Of a stretch of 64,000 nt of DNA, positions 44,363 to 53,479 are shown one piece after another. The notes beneath the pieces were generated by a model, which was given only the letters and a program-made list of their open reading frames with translations, was not told the origin of the DNA and searched no databases. The stretch spans positions 5,247,501 to 5,311,500 of the forward strand of contig NZ_BNJI01000001.1 in assembly GCF_016587415.1 (NCBI RefSeq). Reading direction: 5' to 3'. Positions within the stretch are counted from its first letter, which is position 1. Every line of letters starts with the position of its first letter. This DNA comes from Ktedonobacter sp. SOSP1-85. Lineage in GTDB: Bacteria > Chloroflexota > Ktedonobacteria > Ktedonobacterales > Ktedonobacteraceae. The position numbers and the translations under genes were made by a program.

Positions 44363-45283
44363 CTATACCCCCTTGCCGCCACTGATGGTCGCGCCACGTG
44401 CCGTTTTGCGTTGCAGCCACAGGACCAGTGCAATCACCAGCAATTCAATAACGCCCATGATCAACGATATCGCCGTGCCAAGCGGGATGTTGTAATTGGT
44501 AAAGGCCGTTTCATAGGCGGCGATGGCTAGCACGCGCGTCTCATGCGATGGTTCTCCAACCAGGTTCGCTGAAGGGAAAACACTAAAATTGGCAACAAAA
44601 TTGAGACAAAACGCGACCGCGATACCCGGTAATGAGAGGGGAAGTACAACGCGCCAGAAAGTTTGCCACGGCCTCGCTCCTAGCATCCGGCTGGCCCTTT
44701 CCAGATCCGGGCTGATCGCTGACATATAGCCCAGGATCAACAAAAAGGTGAAGGGAAAGCCCTGGATAAAGAGCGCGATCTCGACCGCGAGCCAGTGATG
44801 CAATAGGTGCATGGGTTGCTGTATGAGGTGTAACGAGAGGAGCACGCGATTGAACCAACCGGTAGGCGAGAAATAGTCCAGCATCGCCTGGGCCACCATA
44901 ACGTTTCCGAGCGTGATGGGCAGAATCAAAATTGCGGTGAGCAGGCGTTCAAACTTAATTCCTCGACGCATGTAATAGGCGAGGGGAATGCTGACCAGCA
45001 CGCTAAAGAGGGTCACAGGCAAGGCGACACGAAAGGTTGTCCAGATGGTGGCAACCAGGTCGGAATTGCTAAAAAACTGGAAATAGTTTGTCAGGCTCCA
45101 GGACGGTGCCTGCTCGCTTGAACGTAAGCTGATATCAAGACCGAAGAGCAAAGGATAGAAAAACAGCACAAGTACCAGCATGATCGCTGGTAGCGAGAGC
45201 AACACCGCGCTGCTATTGACCTTGAAAGGAAGTCCGCGCCTGTTTATCTTGCGCCGTATGGAGGAATGAGGTATATCTGCCAT
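44363..45283 (-). CDS. ABC transporter permease (first)
   Basis: 306 residues with six transmembrane helices starting at about 27-48, and an EAA loop with ERASRMLGARPWQTFWRVVLP in the last third (partly: ERASRMLGARPWQTFW). It matches the PotB/CysU-like permease group. It lies between the ATPase (four-base gap) and the second permease (three-base gap), so the three form one coupled block. The N-terminus has a basic motif SIRRKINRRG before the first helix. Confidence 0.9.
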   Translation of the reverse strand: MADIPHSSIRRKINRRGLPFKVNSSAVLLSLPAIMLVLVLFFYPLLFGLDISLRSSEQAPSWSLTNYFQFFSNSDLVATIWTTFRVALPVTLFSVLVSIPLAYYMRRGIKFERLLTAILILPITLGNVMVAQAMLDYFSPTGWFNRVLLSLHLIQQPMHLLHHWLAVEIALFIQGFPFTFLLILGYMSAISPDLERASRMLGARPWQTFWRVVLPLSLPGIAVAFCLNFVANFSVFPSANLVGEPSHETRVLAIAAYETAFTNYNIPLGTAISLIMGVIELLVIALVLWLQRKTARGATISGGKGV

Positions 45284-45287
45284 CGCA

Positions 45288-46481
45288 TTATCTCTCGACT
45301 CTCATCGCCGCGACATCTACTAGATCCTGCTCCGCGCTGGTGTGACCTGTTGTCATTTCGTCGTCAGGGAAGAGCAAAAGCCTGTCGGGTTGCACGCCAA
45401 ATGTAAGCGGAGTGCCAATTGCTGGCGCGTGGGCACTGTGCACCAGCAATTGTGTGCCTCTCTCGTCCGCAAGTTGTACCAGAATCTCATATGCTCGCCC
45501 CACATATTCCACCAGTCGCACATGGCCCTGGACGTGGTTCTCGGCGGGCAACGGATCAGCCAGTGTTTCGTCGGGACGTATGCATGCCAGTACACGCTGC
45601 CCCGTTTGCCAGTTGGTACTCTCTGCCGCTGTACTACTGGCGGTAAATTGCACACCGGATGCCGTCTGAATGAGCCAGTACTCGCCATCTCTTCCTATAA
45701 CTGTGCCAGGGAACTGATTGAGATACCCCATAAATCTGGCTACAAAGAGGCTCTGAGGGCGATTGTAAATTTCTTGTGGCGTCCCAATCTGTTCGATGCG
45801 ACCCTGGCGCATGACGACGACTTTGTCTGAGAGCGACATGGCTTCGGATTGATCGTGCGTCACGTAGACGGTTGTCAGACCAAGCTCAGTATGTAAGCGC
45901 TTAATTTCGATACGCATCTCGTTGCGCAGGTTAGCATCCAGGTTGGAGAGCGGCTCGTCTAAAAGGAGGAGAGAAGGTTCCAGAACAATCGTACGCGCAA
46001 TCGCTAATCGTTGCTGCTGACCACCGCTCATCTGGGCCGGATAGCGTTTCCCGAAATCCTGCAAATGGACCATATTCAGGGCTTTACGGACACGTTGTTC
46101 TCGCTCAGCTCGGGGAACACGGCGAATTTCCAGTCCATAGCTGATGTTTCGTTGTGCGGTAAGGTGCGGAAACAAGGCATAGTTCTGAAAAACCATGCCA
46201 AAGCCGCGCTTTTCCGCCGGTAAGTGTTGGACAGGTGCACCATTGAGTAGGATCTCGCCTTCAGTCAATTCAAGGAGTCCAGCGAGGCAATTGAGTGCTG
46301 TGGACTTGCCGCAGCCGCTAGGACCCAGCAGGGTAATAAACTGACCGCCAGCTATTTCGAGGGTAAAGTCGTGTAAGGCTGTCGCATCACCAAAGCGGCG
46401 CGTCATGCCCTTGATCACGAGCTTCTCTATTTTCTTCATGCTTCTTGTGTCCTGGTTTGGTGGTGTATTCGGTTCTAGCAA
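45288..46481 (-). CDS. ABC transporter ATPase with TOBE domain
   Basis: 397 residues. The nucleotide-binding domain (about 18-255) has Walker A GPSGCGKST (about 54-62), Q loop VFQNYALFPHLT, signature MSGGQQQRLAIART, Walker B LLLLDEPLSNLDA and H switch YVTHDQSEAM. The C-terminal part (about 265-380) is an MalK/PotA-type TOBE domain. It energises the two permeases next to it and might serve other sugar importers as MalK-like ATPases do. Confidence 0.93.
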   Translation of the reverse strand: MLEPNTPPNQDTRSMKKIEKLVIKGMTRRFGDATALHDFTLEIAGGQFITLLGPSGCGKSTALNCLAGLLELTEGEILLNGAPVQHLPAEKRGFGMVFQNYALFPHLTAQRNISYGLEIRRVPRAEREQRVRKALNMVHLQDFGKRYPAQMSGGQQQRLAIARTIVLEPSLLLLDEPLSNLDANLRNEMRIEIKRLHTELGLTTVYVTHDQSEAMSLSDKVVVMRQGRIEQIGTPQEIYNRPQSLFVARFMGYLNQFPGTVIGRDGEYWLIQTASGVQFTASSTAAESTNWQTGQRVLACIRPDETLADPLPAENHVQGHVRLVEYVGRAYEILVQLADERGTQLLVHSAHAPAIGTPLTFGVQPDRLLLFPDDEMTTGHTSAEQDLVDVAAMRVER

Positions 46482-46529
46482 GATGCAGGAGGAAATTCTC
46501 CTCCTGCACCACGATCTTCGCTTAAAGCC

Positions 46530-47732
46530 TTAAGAAGTTTGGTATTTGCCACTACCAATATCGCTATCCCACTTTTGGAAAGCCGCTACGAGCTGGTCAG
46601 TTTTCAATGGCAGCTCGATTTTGATGTTTTTAATGAGCGTGTCGTATTCTGGGCGACCGTACTGTTGCATGACTTGTTGGCTGCTAGCTGGTGCCAGAGA
46701 GATTGGCACGTTCTTTACTGCTGGGCCGGGATAGAAGTATCCAGAATCGTAGTTATATGCCTGCTGATCTGGTCGAAGCATCCAGGCCATCACGTCCAGC
46801 ATGACATTCTGGCGTGCCTGATCCAGCCCCTTGGGCATCATCATAAAGGCCGCATCGGCCACAAAGGTCGTGTCCTTAAGGACAAAAGTTTTGTCTCCCG
46901 CGGGGACCTGTTGGAGGAAGCGAGGATTAATATCCCATCCCAGGGTACTGGCGATGATTGAGGCTTCACCAGTGCTAAGGGCTTTCATTGTGTCTCCGGT
47001 TCGTGTTGGATACGCATCGATAGCGGAGCCTGCATCTTTCAGGAATGACCATGTTTTGTCCCAGCCATGTATTGGGTCCTTGGGGTCTTTGTCACCTAAC
47101 AGATAGGGCAGGCCCATCAACATTGTTCGTCCAGGTCCAGAGTTTGAGGGACGCGCATAGAGGAACTGGTGTGGGTGGGCTTTAATCCAGGCTTGTAGCT
47201 CTTCAATGGTTGTGGGGGGATTGGACACCTTAGCTGGATTATACTCGAAGACGGGGCCGCTTGGTGTGTAGGTAAAAACCAGGCCGTAACCCTGAGCCAG
47301 GTCGTTATAAGCCTTTGCCGCAGGCAGATAGTTTGCGTCGAGATTAGGGAATTTGTCGTTATGAGCCGGTGTCAGTTGTTCGACTAGCCCCTGTTGAATA
47401 GTGCTCGCGACAGCATCATAGCCAGTAATGATAAGTGTATCCTGGATGTTACCGGCATTTTCTTCGGCCTTGAGCTTGCCAGGAAGTTGGGGGGCTTGAA
47501 TGCGTGCAGGATAGACGACCTTTGATACCTTGTCAGGATGAGCCTTCTGGTAGGCGTCGAGCATGGGTTTTACTTGCGCGGTATATCCTCCGGCATCGAC
47601 TACCTGTAATATGATGGGGTGGTTGGTATTGGGCGATCCTCCAGTTCCGCTGCATCCAGCAAGCAGAAAGGCCATGCCTAGAAATACGATACGGAGAACT
47701 GGCGACCTTAGCGGGTTCTTCACCATTTGCAC
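46530..47732 (-). CDS. Extracellular solute-binding lipoprotein
   Basis: 400 residues from a GTG with AGAGG six bases before; an ATG two codons later has poorer spacing. The signal peptide ends in lipobox FLLAGC (Cys26), so the mature protein is anchored to the outer face of the membrane. The mature part follows the bacterial solute-binding type 1/6 fold (LQVVDAGGYTAQVKPMLDAY, VFTYTPSGPVFEYNP, TIEELQAWIKAHP). It delivers substrate to the permeases at 43454-45283. The operon with uxaC and uxaE suggests that it binds a hexuronate or oligouronate. Confidence 0.9.
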   Translation of the reverse strand: MQMVKNPLRSPVLRIVFLGMAFLLAGCSGTGGSPNTNHPIILQVVDAGGYTAQVKPMLDAYQKAHPDKVSKVVYPARIQAPQLPGKLKAEENAGNIQDTLIITGYDAVASTIQQGLVEQLTPAHNDKFPNLDANYLPAAKAYNDLAQGYGLVFTYTPSGPVFEYNPAKVSNPPTTIEELQAWIKAHPHQFLYARPSNSGPGRTMLMGLPYLLGDKDPKDPIHGWDKTWSFLKDAGSAIDAYPTRTGDTMKALSTGEASIIASTLGWDINPRFLQQVPAGDKTFVLKDTTFVADAAFMMMPKGLDQARQNVMLDVMAWMLRPDQQAYNYDSGYFYPGPAVKNVPISLAPASSQQVMQQYGRPEYDTLIKNIKIELPLKTDQLVAAFQKWDSDIGSGKYQTS

Positions 47733-48237
47733 TGTGTACCTCTTCCTTGATAAGTACTATTCTGACGACAAGTCACCGTAGTTTGACGCGAATTGCCATA
47801 AGTGCGCTTGATCGCACTACCCGATATAACTCCTCTGTCATGCGGTAGTGTGTAAATATACCTGCCGGGGAAGTACTGATCTTTCTTGCGACACACCTTC
47901 CTTGTTAATGCCAGCTAGCTACCAGAAAAAGATGAAAATATTTCACTACTTTTCAGAAGGTAGCATATGATTACCCCTTCTGTCAAGGCGCACTTTCAGT
48001 GATTTCACCTTTGGCCTTGTAAAGCCTGCGCATACCAGTGTCAGAAAAAAAAGAACAAATCTCCCTAATTATGAGCTCGTAAATGCAGATTCTTCCTCAG
48101 TTTTAGCGCAAATGTGTTGTTTGCGCTCCCGGGTCTTACTCAATGGAAGGTGAAAATGAATGTAATATTTTCATGAAATTGAAGAGGGCGAAGATCCCAG
48201 AGAGAAATGGTGTATGGAGTTGGAGCTAGTTGTTGGC
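47733..48237. promoter_or_regulatory. Promoter region of the hexuronate operon
   Basis: 505 bp without a gene. It holds a perfect palindrome AGTGCG-CTTGAT-CGCACT (47801-47818), about 70 bp before the solute-binding gene, and an ATTTTCATGAAAT palindrome (48167-48179) near the lacI end, similar to one before lacI itself (49281-49294). Both are operator candidates. Confidence 0.5.
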
Positions 48238-49260
48238 TTAAGGCACACAAGGGGCGGTAGACTCCCGTACGATCAAGGGGCTTTCCATGAGTGTGTAGCC
48301 GCTGCTCGGTGCATTCCGCCCTTCAATGAGCAGTCGAAGCATCTGCATGGCTAGTTGCCCCATACGATACTTTGGCTGGTCGATAGTGGTGAGAGGTGGG
48401 TTGGAGTGAGCCGCCATCGCGATACCGTCGCAACCAACGACCGAAATGTCGTCGGGGACACGTAGTCCGTATGTGCGAATAGCATGGAGAGCGCCTAATG
48501 CCATAATATCGTTGTAAGCTATCACAGCGGTAGGTTGCTCAGCACGAGGGCGCGAGAGGAGTGAGCTCATCGCCTGAAATCCTCCTTCAACGTTAGGAAA
48601 ACTGGTGGGGCACCATTCAAGCTGCAATGTCCGATTCCTCTCGCGAAGTGCCATTTCGATACCTCGCCTTCTGGCTAAAGAAGGGCTGGCGAGACTGTTG
48701 CCTGCTAGATACGCTATGCGTGTATGATTGAGCCTGAGTAGATGTTGTGTCGAGCGATACGCTGCGTTTTCAAAATCGATGAGGATGCAAGGAATTTCGG
48801 GATGATTAAGATTTTTATTAATGATCACGAGGGGGATCTTGCTCTGCTCATAGAGCGTAACCAGGGCGCTACTCTCAATACGCGAAGCACAGACAATAAT
48901 TCCATCTACCTGGCGTTCAATGAGTGTCGTGAGTGCCTGAGCCTCTCTTTGCGGGTCTTCTGACGTGTTACAAAGGAGCATGGTCAATCCATTCGTGCCT
49001 GCCTCATCTTCGACCCCGCGTACAATTTCAGGAAAAAAAGGATTAAGAATATCGCTAATAACCAGGGCGATAGTGCGCTGCTCTTTTCTAGGTTGTGGCC
49101 GTACGCCACCGGTTGGCTTATAGCCTAATTCGGCAACGACCGCTAACACGCGCGCGCGCGTGCCTTCGTTGACCGGTCCCGTATTATTCAATACGCGCGA
49201 GACTGTCGTTGGAGAGACACCAGCAGTGCGCGCTACATCGATGAGTTTTGTTGTGGTCAT
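48238..49260 (-). CDS. LacI-family regulator of the hexuronate operon
   Basis: 340 residues. The N-terminal HTH is KLIDVARTAGVSPTTVSRVL with hinge (about 5-55), followed by a type 1 periplasmic-binding-protein-like sensor domain (about 65-335: TIALVISDILNPFFPEIVRG, VDGIIVCAS, RIAYLAGN, AVIAYNDIMALGALHA, ISVVGCDG, LTTIDQP). It should be a dimeric repressor released by a uronate or a catabolic intermediate. It is upstream of the transporter genes on the same strand but separated by 505 bp, so it probably has its own promoter. The gene is preceded by a palindrome that may serve autoregulation. Confidence 0.93.
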   Translation of the reverse strand: MTTTKLIDVARTAGVSPTTVSRVLNNTGPVNEGTRARVLAVVAELGYKPTGGVRPQPRKEQRTIALVISDILNPFFPEIVRGVEDEAGTNGLTMLLCNTSEDPQREAQALTTLIERQVDGIIVCASRIESSALVTLYEQSKIPLVIINKNLNHPEIPCILIDFENAAYRSTQHLLRLNHTRIAYLAGNSLASPSLARRRGIEMALRERNRTLQLEWCPTSFPNVEGGFQAMSSLLSRPRAEQPTAVIAYNDIMALGALHAIRTYGLRVPDDISVVGCDGIAMAAHSNPPLTTIDQPKYRMGQLAMQMLRLLIEGRNAPSSGYTLMESPLIVRESTAPCVP

Positions 49261-49280
49261 ATATTATGTTGTACCTATCG

Positions 49281-49294
49281 TTTTTCATGAAAAT
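49281..49294. promoter_or_regulatory. Palindrome upstream of lacI
   Basis: TTTTCATGAAAA (49282-49293) is a perfect palindrome 21 bp before the lacI start. A variant occurs at 48167-48179. The centre is AT, not the CG common in LacI operators, so the assignment is uncertain. Confidence 0.35.
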
Positions 49295-49591
49295 GATAAT
49301 ATGAATTTCTGCTTTTGTCAACCTGGCATGAGATGATGATTTCGCCAATGAAGATCAAAACAATTTTTGACGTGATCAATGACCTTTGCATACCGGCCTG
49401 AATCGTTTGTTCATTAGGACCTTCAATATGTATATTGACTGCCTTCTATGGTGCTGCTATAGTTCGTTTAGCGTTTATATTTTATATGTGAGCCATATAG
49501 AGGCATTGCACTCATAGATGGAAAGCATCCACCTCACTAGAAACGCAAAAAATGCTTTATTTATCTTTTTGGCAGCGAAAGGATGTGTTTT

Positions 49592-50059
49592 ATGGCGCAG
49601 GACTCATTCGAACTCGACACTTTTATTGAGGTGCCACCTGAAAAGGTGAAGAGTTTCCTCTCTACACTGAGTAACCATACCCAGATTCACCCGCTTATTG
49701 TTAATATCGCATATGAGAAAACAACGAAGGCGGCTGATGGTTCGCGTATTGATCATTATAAGATTCGTGATCGTATGAAGCAGGGTCCCTTTATGACCAC
49801 CTTTACCTATAGCGTAGAGATGAGCATCAATGCTCGAGGCGAGATCGTCTACGATGCGCACCAATCTCCAGGCATCTATTTGCACAATGTTACTATCTGT
49901 CTCCCTGAGGGAAATGGCACGCGAATACAAGAGCGTGTTGAAATTACGGCACCGAGCTTGCTTATCAAAACGGTTTATAAGCAAGGTTTAGCATCGCATA
50001 AAGAGATGTTCGCGAAGCTCAAAGCACTACTGGAGGGTTCACCTATTCCCAGCAAGTAG
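49592..50059 (+). CDS. SRPBCC-family protein
   Basis: I use the ATG at 49592 because the AAAGGA lies eight bases before it; the ATG at 49583 overlaps that RBS. The 155-residue protein has the START/polyketide-cyclase-like pattern: FELDTFIEVPPEKVKSFL, LIVNIAYEKTT, KIRDRMKQGPFMTTFTYSVEM and ERVEITAPSLLIKTV, with a C-terminal helix. Such proteins bind hydrophobic ligands in a helix-grip fold. The ligand is unknown. It is divergent from lacI. Confidence 0.75.
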   Translation: MAQDSFELDTFIEVPPEKVKSFLSTLSNHTQIHPLIVNIAYEKTTKAADGSRIDHYKIRDRMKQGPFMTTFTYSVEMSINARGEIVYDAHQSPGIYLHNVTICLPEGNGTRIQERVEITAPSLLIKTVYKQGLASHKEMFAKLKALLEGSPIPSK

Positions 50060-50116
50060 AAAATAGAGTTTTGTCGCGTATTCCCTTTAGTCATGGCAGT
50101 GAAAGGAGGCTAGCTT

Positions 50117-51226
50117 ATGACGCACCCTACCAATACCGAGACTCGGACAAGTATGCCATTGCGTGAAACCCCTGCGCCACCAGTACCTCGAACAAACTGG
50201 TGGTTGCGGATGACAAGTACTGGTTGGGATTTACCCCAGGAAACAATTGAGCAACGTGAGAACGTTCGCCGCAGTCGCCTGACTTCCTGGATTTTGTTGG
50301 GTATGCTTGTCACTCTTGTGGCCTTCATTCCCGCTACCTTTACGGACAGAGCCTCAGCTTTTGCCGTCCTCTTTGCTCTTGCAGGTGTGCTGGTCGCGAT
50401 ACTATGCAATCGTGGGGGCCTGGTCACTGTAGCGGGAACTATTCTAGTGATACTATCGTGTTTGGCAGTCATCGGTGTTGTTCTAGGTTCAACGGATGGC
50501 AAAATCCACCTGGTTTATTTGCCCGCGTACGATGTTCTGGTTATCTCTGTCATTCTTGGTGCTTCTATTCTCCCACGCGGTGCAGCGTTTATCATTGCGG
50601 GTGTGAATGTTGTCCTTATTTATGGCGATCTGATGTTGCAGCCCTGGTCCACTGATCTTCACCAGGCTCTATCTCAATACAGCATGGCTGTTATCGCTGG
50701 GCGTCCGGTAGCGATTCAGATTATGACAGCCGTTATCGCCTTTCTCTGGGTACGTGGCATGGATCAAGCAGTGCGACGCGCTGATCGGGCAGAGGAATTG
50801 CGAACTATTGAGCAGCGCTTTAGTATGGCTGAGACTGAACGCAAAGCACGGGTGGAAGAGTTTGTGCAGGAGGTCATCAATGCTTTGCGTTTATTGGCAA
50901 ATGGCCAGGAAGGGCTCATCATTTTATCTTCGGACCATCCACTACATCAGCAAGGGATGTTCATCAACAACCAGTTGAGGCAGTTCTATCGTCTCAAGCA
51001 AGGCGGCGCTACAAATGAGCAGACAGCTTATGCTGCTAAATTGCTTTTAACAATGCTACAGCGTATCAACACTGGCCAGAGTATGGTCAATGGGCTTGAT
51101 CCTCAGCTCTTCATGACCCAGGTACCCGTTATTGATGAGATTTCCTGGCACCTCTACTACATGCTCCAGGGAAAGCATGCTCCTATGCTGTCACCCCGTT
51201 CGCCAGCGCAGGATGGTCGGTTTTGA
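50117..51226 (+). CDS. Multi-pass membrane protein with cytoplasmic helical tail
   Basis: 369 residues with AAAGGAGG upstream. The N-terminal 55 residues are polar; six hydrophobic helices follow (about 58-80, 84-100, 104-125, 135-150, 155-175 and 200-218). After the last helix comes a basic coiled-coil-like stretch (AVRRADRAEELRTIEQRF) and a helical cytoplasmic region with no kinase or cyclase motif. The membrane part resembles sensor domains of Ktedonobacterial kinases, so it may be a sensor that acts through partners. I do not recognise a family. Confidence 0.65.
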   Translation: MTHPTNTETRTSMPLRETPAPPVPRTNWWLRMTSTGWDLPQETIEQRENVRRSRLTSWILLGMLVTLVAFIPATFTDRASAFAVLFALAGVLVAILCNRGGLVTVAGTILVILSCLAVIGVVLGSTDGKIHLVYLPAYDVLVISVILGASILPRGAAFIIAGVNVVLIYGDLMLQPWSTDLHQALSQYSMAVIAGRPVAIQIMTAVIAFLWVRGMDQAVRRADRAEELRTIEQRFSMAETERKARVEEFVQEVINALRLLANGQEGLIILSSDHPLHQQGMFINNQLRQFYRLKQGGATNEQTAYAAKLLLTMLQRINTGQSMVNGLDPQLFMTQVPVIDEISWHLYYMLQGKHAPMLSPRSPAQDGRF

Positions 51227-51262
51227 GCTAGGGAAGGAAAGGGAATGACATCCTGCTCCGAT

Positions 51263-51300
51263 TATTGGATACATATGTACGCATACATATGTATCCAATT
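51263..51300. repeat. Perfect 17-bp-arm palindrome between convergent genes
   Basis: The arms ATTGGATACATATGTA and TACATATGTATCCAAT are separated by CGCA; each arm includes its own palindrome ACATATGT. It lies between two convergent gene ends (51226 and 51348). It is AT-rich with no T run, so it is atypical as a terminator. Confidence 0.75.
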
Positions 51301-51347
51301 TCGTTGTTGCACTGGTTCAAATAGCATTGTCGCCCAGCATTCCCCAA

Positions 51348-53084
51348 CTAAGCGTAGCGCGAGGTACACTCTAGCGGTAGCTTTGTCAGAAGTTGCTGTA
51401 CTGTTTCCACAAGAGGAGAGGTCGTTGTGAGAAGGATATGTGTAACCCATGGTTCCAATGCAGACTCAAAGGGCTCCCAGTGTGCTGCTTGTACGGCGTA
51501 CAAATCTGGACGACCATCTGAGGCCTGAACAGCTTCAGGGGACGCTTCATGGTTGGTCCCATCGAAATGGCTTTGCCAGCGACCATGGAGCCGCGCCAGT
51601 GCGACCTCTGGCGGGCAGACACACTCGATAAAAACGATCCTGGCTCCCAATGGCATCGCTGCACGCGCCAATACCTGTCGTTCCTCTCGACGTGAAAAGC
51701 TGGCATCAAGGATCACCGATTGCCCCTGCTCCAGATATAGTAGCGCGCGTTGCGCGAGAGCAGCATACGTTTTCCTGTTCCAGGAGGGGGTATAGGTTCC
51801 TTTGCCATAATGTTCCGCCTGATGCATAGCGGGCGACTGCTGCGTGAGTTGTTTACGGATGACATCCGAGGAGAACAAGGGAAAGGAGAGATGCTGTTGC
51901 AATGCTTGGGCAAGTGTGCTCTTCCCGCTACCCATGAGCCCGCCTATGCAGAGTAGCAGCGGGTGGTGCGTGTCGCTGTTTGTGGTGCGAACGGCGAAGG
52001 CGAAGAGGTCAGAGGCCTCCTGAATAGCTTGCCTGCTCTGATTAGTTTCGATCTCGGGATCATCGAGGAGGAATGCGGTCACCTTGCCGCGTACGCAAGC
52101 TCGGTAACAGATATAAAAAGGGAGAAGTGTGTAGAGATCGGTATCCCCGGTCTCCGCGATATAGACCTGGAGGAAGTTCATTGCGAGGTCATGGTGCTGT
52201 GCCATCTCCAGCTCCATCACCAAAAACGCGACTTCACTGGCGACATCTCCGTAGCGAAATCGCTCGTTGAACTCTATGCGATCAAGCAGGAGGATATGTC
52301 GAGTGGGGGAATGGTTGGTAGTGAGCAATACATAGACATGCTGCAAACGCAGATCCCCGTGACAATCACGGATGCGTCCTTGTAACAGACGCCGCGTGAA
52401 GAGTGGGCCATGCGCCTGCAAGAACTGAGCGACGTAGCGGCGCAGTGCGTCATAGGCTTCTCGTTCTAACACACGACCGATATAGGGTTGGATCTGGCGA
52501 AAATTTTCTTCCCAGTTCTGCTGTATTGTCTGCGCGTCACCAAAGGTGATGATAGAGGCATTCGTAGGGGTTGCCATATGAAAATGTGCAATCGTCTGCG
52601 CGACCTCGCGCATCATTTCAGGGGTGACCTGACCCGCCTGAATGAGGGAGGCGAGTGTCGCATCTTCGGGCAAGCGCCGCATCACGACCGCGTAGTCAAT
52701 GACGATCCCCTCTTGATAGTGTGTCCCAGCTTCAGGCAACTCATCGCTCGCGATGACTGGGCCTATGCGGAAGTGTTCTCCTGAGCATCGAAGAATAGGG
52801 GCCACTCCAAGATAAACATTCGGGGCCAGCGACGCATTTAACAGGACCTCTTGCAGGCAGAAGTAGCGGCGGCGTGAAGGTGTCGTGTAGTTACAGAAGC
52901 CAAAGTCTCGCGGCTTTTTTATCTTGTACACGTACTGCGGCGTGAGCAACACCACTGAGAGATGGGTCTGCTTCTCACTGATCTCCTGCGTCCCATCACA
53001 GGAAAAGTCCTTTTCCTCTCGTAGAGCACGCAGCATGGACAGAAAAAGATTTTCTTGCTGCATATCTTGTTCTGAATGAGACAT
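51348..53084 (-). CDS. APH-like kinase fused to a P-loop kinase
   Basis: I start at the ATG at 53084 with AGAGGAG four bases upstream; the longer ORF to 53138 lacks one. The 578-residue protein has two parts. Residues 1-340 resemble the aminoglycoside-phosphotransferase-like COG2187 family (VYKIKKPRDFGFCNYTT, and the catalytic-like RDCHGDLRLQHVY, where D follows H). Residues 395-560 form a P-loop kinase domain (IGGLMGSGKSTLA, then VILDASFSRREERQV). This two-domain arrangement is known in bacteria as a bifunctional APH/ATP-binding protein of unknown substrate. The function remains unknown. Confidence 0.85.
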   Translation of the reverse strand: MSHSEQDMQQENLFLSMLRALREEKDFSCDGTQEISEKQTHLSVVLLTPQYVYKIKKPRDFGFCNYTTPSRRRYFCLQEVLLNASLAPNVYLGVAPILRCSGEHFRIGPVIASDELPEAGTHYQEGIVIDYAVVMRRLPEDATLASLIQAGQVTPEMMREVAQTIAHFHMATPTNASIITFGDAQTIQQNWEENFRQIQPYIGRVLEREAYDALRRYVAQFLQAHGPLFTRRLLQGRIRDCHGDLRLQHVYVLLTTNHSPTRHILLLDRIEFNERFRYGDVASEVAFLVMELEMAQHHDLAMNFLQVYIAETGDTDLYTLLPFYICYRACVRGKVTAFLLDDPEIETNQSRQAIQEASDLFAFAVRTTNSDTHHPLLLCIGGLMGSGKSTLAQALQQHLSFPLFSSDVIRKQLTQQSPAMHQAEHYGKGTYTPSWNRKTYAALAQRALLYLEQGQSVILDASFSRREERQVLARAAMPLGARIVFIECVCPPEVALARLHGRWQSHFDGTNHEASPEAVQASDGRPDLYAVQAAHWEPFESALEPWVTHILLTTTSPLVETVQQLLTKLPLECTSRYA

Positions 53085-53479
53085 AACGCTCCTCTGCTTC
53101 AGGAAAGAATTATCTTCACAAGAATATCCTATGAACATTACAAAACTATCACCAGTGCTTTGCGAGTATTCACAATGTCTTCACGCTTCTATTCTATAAT
53201 GAGTGGCAACAATGAGTGGCAACACGAAAAATTAAATGAGTAAGCTGAGAAAGATGGATTCCGGTCGCAAATATTTGAATATCGCGACCGATTACCTGGT
53301 GTTCGCGGCGGTAGGTGTGGGCTATCATCAAACGGCACCGCTTTTAAAGCGACATAATTGCTAAACATGTGACATATCCAGGGTAAAGAGACAAAGTAAG
53401 AAGAAGAGGTGCGATATCTCCTCTCTCACGCACATATCTATATTTTGTGGAGTTTGGCCATCTTTGTAGGAGTATCTCT
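53085..53479. other. Intergenic region between the fusion kinase and the YceI gene
   Basis: 395 bp with divergent promoters expected. A 13-bp unit AATGAGTGGCAAC occurs twice in tandem at 53198-53223. No ORF or hairpin is convincing. Confidence 0.5.
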
